NCBI GenBank assembly: GCA_947497675.1
Contig: CANMHY010000016.1
Location: forward strand, 1 to 8,854
Source of the DNA: Alphaproteobacteria bacterium
GTDB taxonomy: Bacteria > Pseudomonadota > Alphaproteobacteria > 16-39-46
DNA length: 8,854 bases
Reading direction: 5' to 3'
Shown here: positions 6,362 through 8,854 of the stretch, in pieces
Numbering within the stretch: the stretch's first letter is position 1
How the letters are laid out: every line of letters begins with the position of its first letter
Program-made: the position numbers and the translations under genes
The notes under the pieces: model-generated
What the model was told of the DNA's origin: nothing
Database searches by the model: none
The model's input: the letters and a program-made list of their open reading frames with translations, nothing else

Positions 6362-7457
6362 ATGAAAGCCGAAGTTGAGACATCCCTTTCTAATATAAAC
6401 AAGTCCTTAGCGCTTCTTCGGAGGTATCTTTAACTGGGAGAAATCAACGGCACGCCTTAAAGAAATTGAAACGTTGACCTTAGATGATAAATTTTGGGAC
6501 GACCCCCACAAAGCCCAAAGTTTTATGAAGGAAAAAACAGCCCTTGAGACAAAATTAGAAGAATATAATATCTTAACACAAACACTTGAAGATGCTCTGA
6601 CGCTTCACGAGTTGGCTGAAGAAAGTCAAGATGATGGCACCCTCTTAGAGGCAGAGTCTCTCATAACAGCTCTTGAAAAACAGTCAAGGCGCGCCCAGTT
6701 GGATAGTCTTCTTTCTGGAGAAGCAGATCACTCTGCAGCTTTCCTTGAAATTCATGCTGGTGCTGGTGGAACAGAAGCTCAAGACTGGACACAAATTCTT
6801 TTGCGCATGTATATCAGATGGGCCGAATCCCGTAAATTTAAATGGGATCTTATCGAAGAAAGCTCAGGGGAGGAAGCAGGGCTTAAATCAGCGACCCTCA
6901 AAATCACGGGTGAAAAAGCTTATGGATGGCTTAAAACAGAAAGTGGCGTCCATCGATTGGTTCGCATTTCTCCTTTTGACTCCAATGCCCGGCGTCATAC
7001 AAGCTTTGCATCTGTATGGGTTTATCCTGAAGTAGACGATAATATTACGATTGAAATCGAAGAGAAAGATATTCGAATTGATACGTATCGTGCCTCAGGC
7101 GCTGGAGGTCAGCATGTTAATAAAACGGAAAGCGCCATCCGCATCACACACTTTCCAACGGGAATTGTCGTTCAATGTCAAAGCGATCGGTCTCAACACC
7201 GAAACAAAGCCACAGCTTTCAAAATGCTTAAATCGCGAATTTATGAACGCGAACTTCAATTAAAAGAATCTGCCAACAAAAACATTGAAAAGTCGGAAAT
7301 CGGATGGGGGCATCAAATAAGATCGTATGTCCTTCAGCCTTATCAAATGGTAAAGGATCTTCGAACCAATGTTGAAGTGGGAAATGCCCCTGGGGTTTTA
7401 GATGGCGACATTGATATTTTTCTAGAGTCAAGCCTTGCGGGACGCATTGGAGAGTAA
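6362..7457 (+). CDS. prfB: Peptide chain release factor 2, made by programmed +1 frameshift
   Basis: The gene is read in two frames: 6362-6430 (23 codons ending RRYL), then, after skipping T6431, 6432-7457. The joined protein is 364 residues, close to the 365 of E. coli RF2, and the junction reads RRYLNWE. RF2 releases finished proteins at UGA and UAA codons. The stop-recognition tripeptide SPF (203-205) and the catalytic GGQ (248-250, in [13 protein letters not shown]) are both present, so this is RF2 and not RF1. The Shine-Dalgarno AAGGAG (6346-6351) lies ten bases before ATG 6362. Starting at the TTG at 6474 would drop 37 conserved N-terminal residues and is not the right start. The stop at the shift site is TAA rather than TGA, and the residue after the shift is Asn instead of the usual Asp. 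The coding end overlaps the convergent glycosyltransferase by 30 bases. A weak promoter may lie in the gap before it (TTGCTT 6302-6307, TAAGAT 6326-6331). An 8-base palindrome TGACGTCA is at 6334-6341. Confidence 0.95.
6420..6434 (+). promoter_or_regulatory. prfB +1 frameshift signal with a UAA stop
   Basis: GGAGG (6420-6424) is an internal Shine-Dalgarno placed three bases (TAT) before the slippery codon CTT (6428-6430), followed by TAA C (6431-6434). The E. coli signal is AGGGGG TAT CTT TGA C, so spacing, TAT codon and slippery CTT T are identical. Slippage of the CTT tRNA to TTT makes the next codon AAC and joins the frame that encodes the rest of RF2. The only change in the core is TGA to TAA. 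A single G at 6432 would restore both the TGA and the usual Asp codon GAC. Confidence 0.92.
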
Positions 7458-8615
7458 AGGGACCCCGACTTTCTTATAAATCTCTAAAATTTCAGTATTA
7501 ATTTTTTCCTCTGAAAAATACATTTCAGCACGTTTGAGGCTCTCTCTGCCCATTCTTTCACGCAAGTGAGAATCCTCTGCCAAGATTTCCAGAGCATTTG
7601 CCAGTTTTTGAGCATTTTCGGGTGGTACGAGAAAACCATTCACCCCATCTTGTACAACTTCCCGACATCCAGGAACATCGGTTGCAACCAAAGGGAGGCC
7701 CGTCGCTGCGGCTTCCAAGAGCGCTTTGGGCAATCCTTCTCGATAGGAAGGGAGAACGGCAATATCGCTCAAACGAAGAAGCTCCGGAATATCATTCCGA
7801 TTTCCAAGAAAACAAACAACGTTTTCGTCTTCCCATGATTTCAAAAGACTTTCAGAAATTGAACTTGGGTTTTTTGGATCGCTGCTTCCCACGATTTGAA
7901 TACGAAACGCGTTTTTTTTCTCTTTCAAGAGACGCGCGGCCGCCATCAACTCTCCAACCCCTTTATCCCAAAGGAGACGACCACAAAAAATGACTTTTAT
8001 TTCTCTTACTTTGGTCATTTTTTCTTGTTCTGACAAAATGCCACGCTTTGGAGGGTAAAACACCTTTAAATCCACACCTGATCCACGAACCAAATAAAGC
8101 TGTTGAGGCGATATAATATTTTTAAAAACATCTCTATCCTCTGGATTTTGAAGGATAAGGGCAAGATTTTTGCACTGAAAAACCAATTTTAAAAGCTTAA
8201 GAAGAAAAAAACGAATGCTTTTAACTTTAAAAGAAGTCCCTATAAAAAGATATCCAAGCCCCCCCAGGGCATTCACAATGACTGAAACTTTTGTGAGACG
8301 CGCCGCAAGGCTGCCGTAAAGAACAGGTTTTAACGCTACATGATGCACAAGATCAGGACGAACTTTCCGATAAAGGCAAAAGATCTCCCAAAACGCCCAA
8401 AAATCCTGAAAAGGGTTTAAACTTCCCCGTTTAAGGTGTTTTAATGGATAAAGATCAAAGTTTTCAGCTTCAATTTTTTTTCCATGTTTATGGACAGAGC
8501 ACGCAATCCCAACCCGAAACCCTGCTTTCTGAGCACGACGCGCCAAATCAATGCGGTGCGTAAAAAGACCCCAGTCTTCTGTTATAACATAGAGTAAATA
8601 AGGCTTTTGAATCAT
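7428..8615 (-). CDS. GT4-family glycosyltransferase (CapM/PglA-like)
   Basis: 395 residues, a cytoplasmic or membrane-associated retaining GT-B glycosyltransferase that probably adds a sugar to a lipid-linked surface polysaccharide or LPS precursor. The N-terminal acceptor domain contains [13 protein letters not shown] (95-107) followed by [12 protein letters not shown] (115-126), the pattern of the CapM-like GT4 group. A hydrophobic basic stretch around 128-148 may touch the membrane. The donor domain begins near [16 protein letters not shown] (208-223). [13 protein letters not shown] (291-303) holds the E-x7-E motif (E293, E301), followed by [16 protein letters not shown] (306-321) and NGFLVPPEN (326-334). 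Donor and acceptor sugars cannot be told from sequence. The gene faces prfB and its last ten codons run into the prfB 3' end; these residues (about 386-395) carry no known function. The start ATG has no clear Shine-Dalgarno. No other polysaccharide genes are in the window. Confidence 0.88.
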   Translation of the reverse strand: MIQKPYLLYVITEDWGLFTHRIDLARRAQKAGFRVGIACSVHKHGKKIEAENFDLYPLKHLKRGSLNPFQDFWAFWEIFCLYRKVRPDLVHHVALKPVLYGSLAARLTKVSVIVNALGGLGYLFIGTSFKVKSIRFFLLKLLKLVFQCKNLALILQNPEDRDVFKNIISPQQLYLVRGSGVDLKVFYPPKRGILSEQEKMTKVREIKVIFCGRLLWDKGVGELMAAARLLKEKKNAFRIQIVGSSDPKNPSSISESLLKSWEDENVVCFLGNRNDIPELLRLSDIAVLPSYREGLPKALLEAAATGLPLVATDVPGCREVVQDGVNGFLVPPENAQKLANALEILAEDSHLRERMGRESLKRAEMYFSEEKINTEILEIYKKVGVPLLSNASRKA

Positions 8616-8854
8616 GAATTACGTCTTTAAAGAGTTTTTAACTCTTCTTATATATCACATTCATTAAAGGAGTTTAAAGACCTCATCACAAAAACCTCTT
8701 TTTTATGTAAGCATTCACCAAGATTATGGAAGGATACAAAAATCTGGGAGTTTTCCTGAGAAGAGGATGTTTAAAGCGTCTGTGGCACTTATGTCATTTT
8801 TTTGACACGTGAGGAGATAACTTCGAACCCGGCAAAAAATTTGTGCCCCTTTGA
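8616..8854. other. Glycosyltransferase leader and terminal non-coding stretch
   Basis: No convincing gene is seen in these 239 bases. On the minus strand TATAAG (8647-8652) could be the -10 of the glycosyltransferase gene, with only a poor -35. The perfect inverted repeat AAGAGTT-TTT-AACTCTT (8630-8646) lies directly downstream of it, where an operator or leader hairpin would be. A second perfect 9-base inverted repeat, GTCTTTAAA (8623-8631) with TTTAAAGAC (8673-8681), surrounds both. Further right, GGCAC (8784-8788) pairs with GTGCC (8843-8847), and TGTCA with TGACA flanks a T-run near 8791-8807. A 28-codon frame from ATG 8726 to TGA 8812 has no ribosome site or recognisable content. A frame open to the right edge from about 8775 could be the beginning of a gene outside the window. 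Confidence 0.3.

Noticed and set aside
6474..7457. prfB as a single-frame gene starting at TTG 6474
   Set aside because: It would lose the conserved RF2 N-terminus, which is encoded from 6362 in the other frame and joined at an intact frameshift signal.
6431..7457. Altered genetic code (UGA as tryptophan) to explain the absence of UGA at the prfB site
   Set aside because: RF2 with intact SPF and GGQ is present, conserved tryptophans are TGG, and the glycosyltransferase ends in TGA.
7566..7993. Plus-strand open frames opposite the glycosyltransferase
   Set aside because: They mirror the coding bias of the GT4 gene and show no domain or ribosome site.
8726..8812. 28-codon open frame before the right edge
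   Set aside because: No Shine-Dalgarno, no recognisable content, and it runs into a hairpin and T-run; too weak to call a gene.
8821..8830. TTCGAACCC resembling a tRNA T-loop
   Set aside because: No T-stem, anticodon arm or acceptor stem can be folded around it on either strand.

Overview
The window looks like a piece of a low-GC alphaproteobacterial chromosome, probably from a host-associated lineage such as the Holosporales/Caedibacter/Paracaedibacter group. The reasons are the mrcA-prfB adjacency that is common in Alphaproteobacteria, an RF2 N-terminus of the alphaproteobacterial kind, low GC, and non-housekeeping genes of the sort seen in such bacteria. The taxon is an inference; no rRNA or other decisive marker is present. 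The genetic code looks standard: tryptophans at conserved positions are TGG, TGA and TAA both serve as stops, and RF2 is intact.

The left third (1-2450) is AT-rich, roughly 30-38% GC in the lines I counted, and looks accessory. It holds the tail of an unknown reading frame (2-70), a strong stem-loop (67-119), a SAM-methyltransferase-like protein of unknown target (113-1042), a second stem-loop (1087-1118), a good sigma70-type promoter (1184-1212) and a prokaryotic ionotropic-glutamate-receptor-like channel (1248-2447). The channel's selectivity filter and amino-acid-binding residues deviate from the family.

From about 2590 rightwards the composition rises to roughly 45% GC and the genes are housekeeping: accA (fatty acid synthesis, 2595-3548), mrcA (PBP1A, peptidoglycan synthesis, 3598-6300) and prfB (RF2, 6362-7457). 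They run in the same direction with gaps of 49 and 61 bases and may be co-transcribed. A GT4-family glycosyltransferase (7428-8615, minus strand) converges on prfB and overlaps its last 30 bases. The last 239 bases (8616-8854) hold its leader and no convincing gene.

The most notable item is the programmed +1 frameshift in prfB. The slippery site (TAT CTT T) and the internal Shine-Dalgarno (GGAGG) are intact, but the stop at the shift site is TAA instead of the usual RF2-specific TGA. As RF1 also reads UAA, the classical RF2 autoregulatory loop should be weakened or altered. Next is the receptor-channel, where the K+ filter TVGYGD reads LSDIGD and the ligand-contacting Arg and Asp appear to be lost. 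No CRISPR array, insertion sequence, tRNA or rRNA was found.
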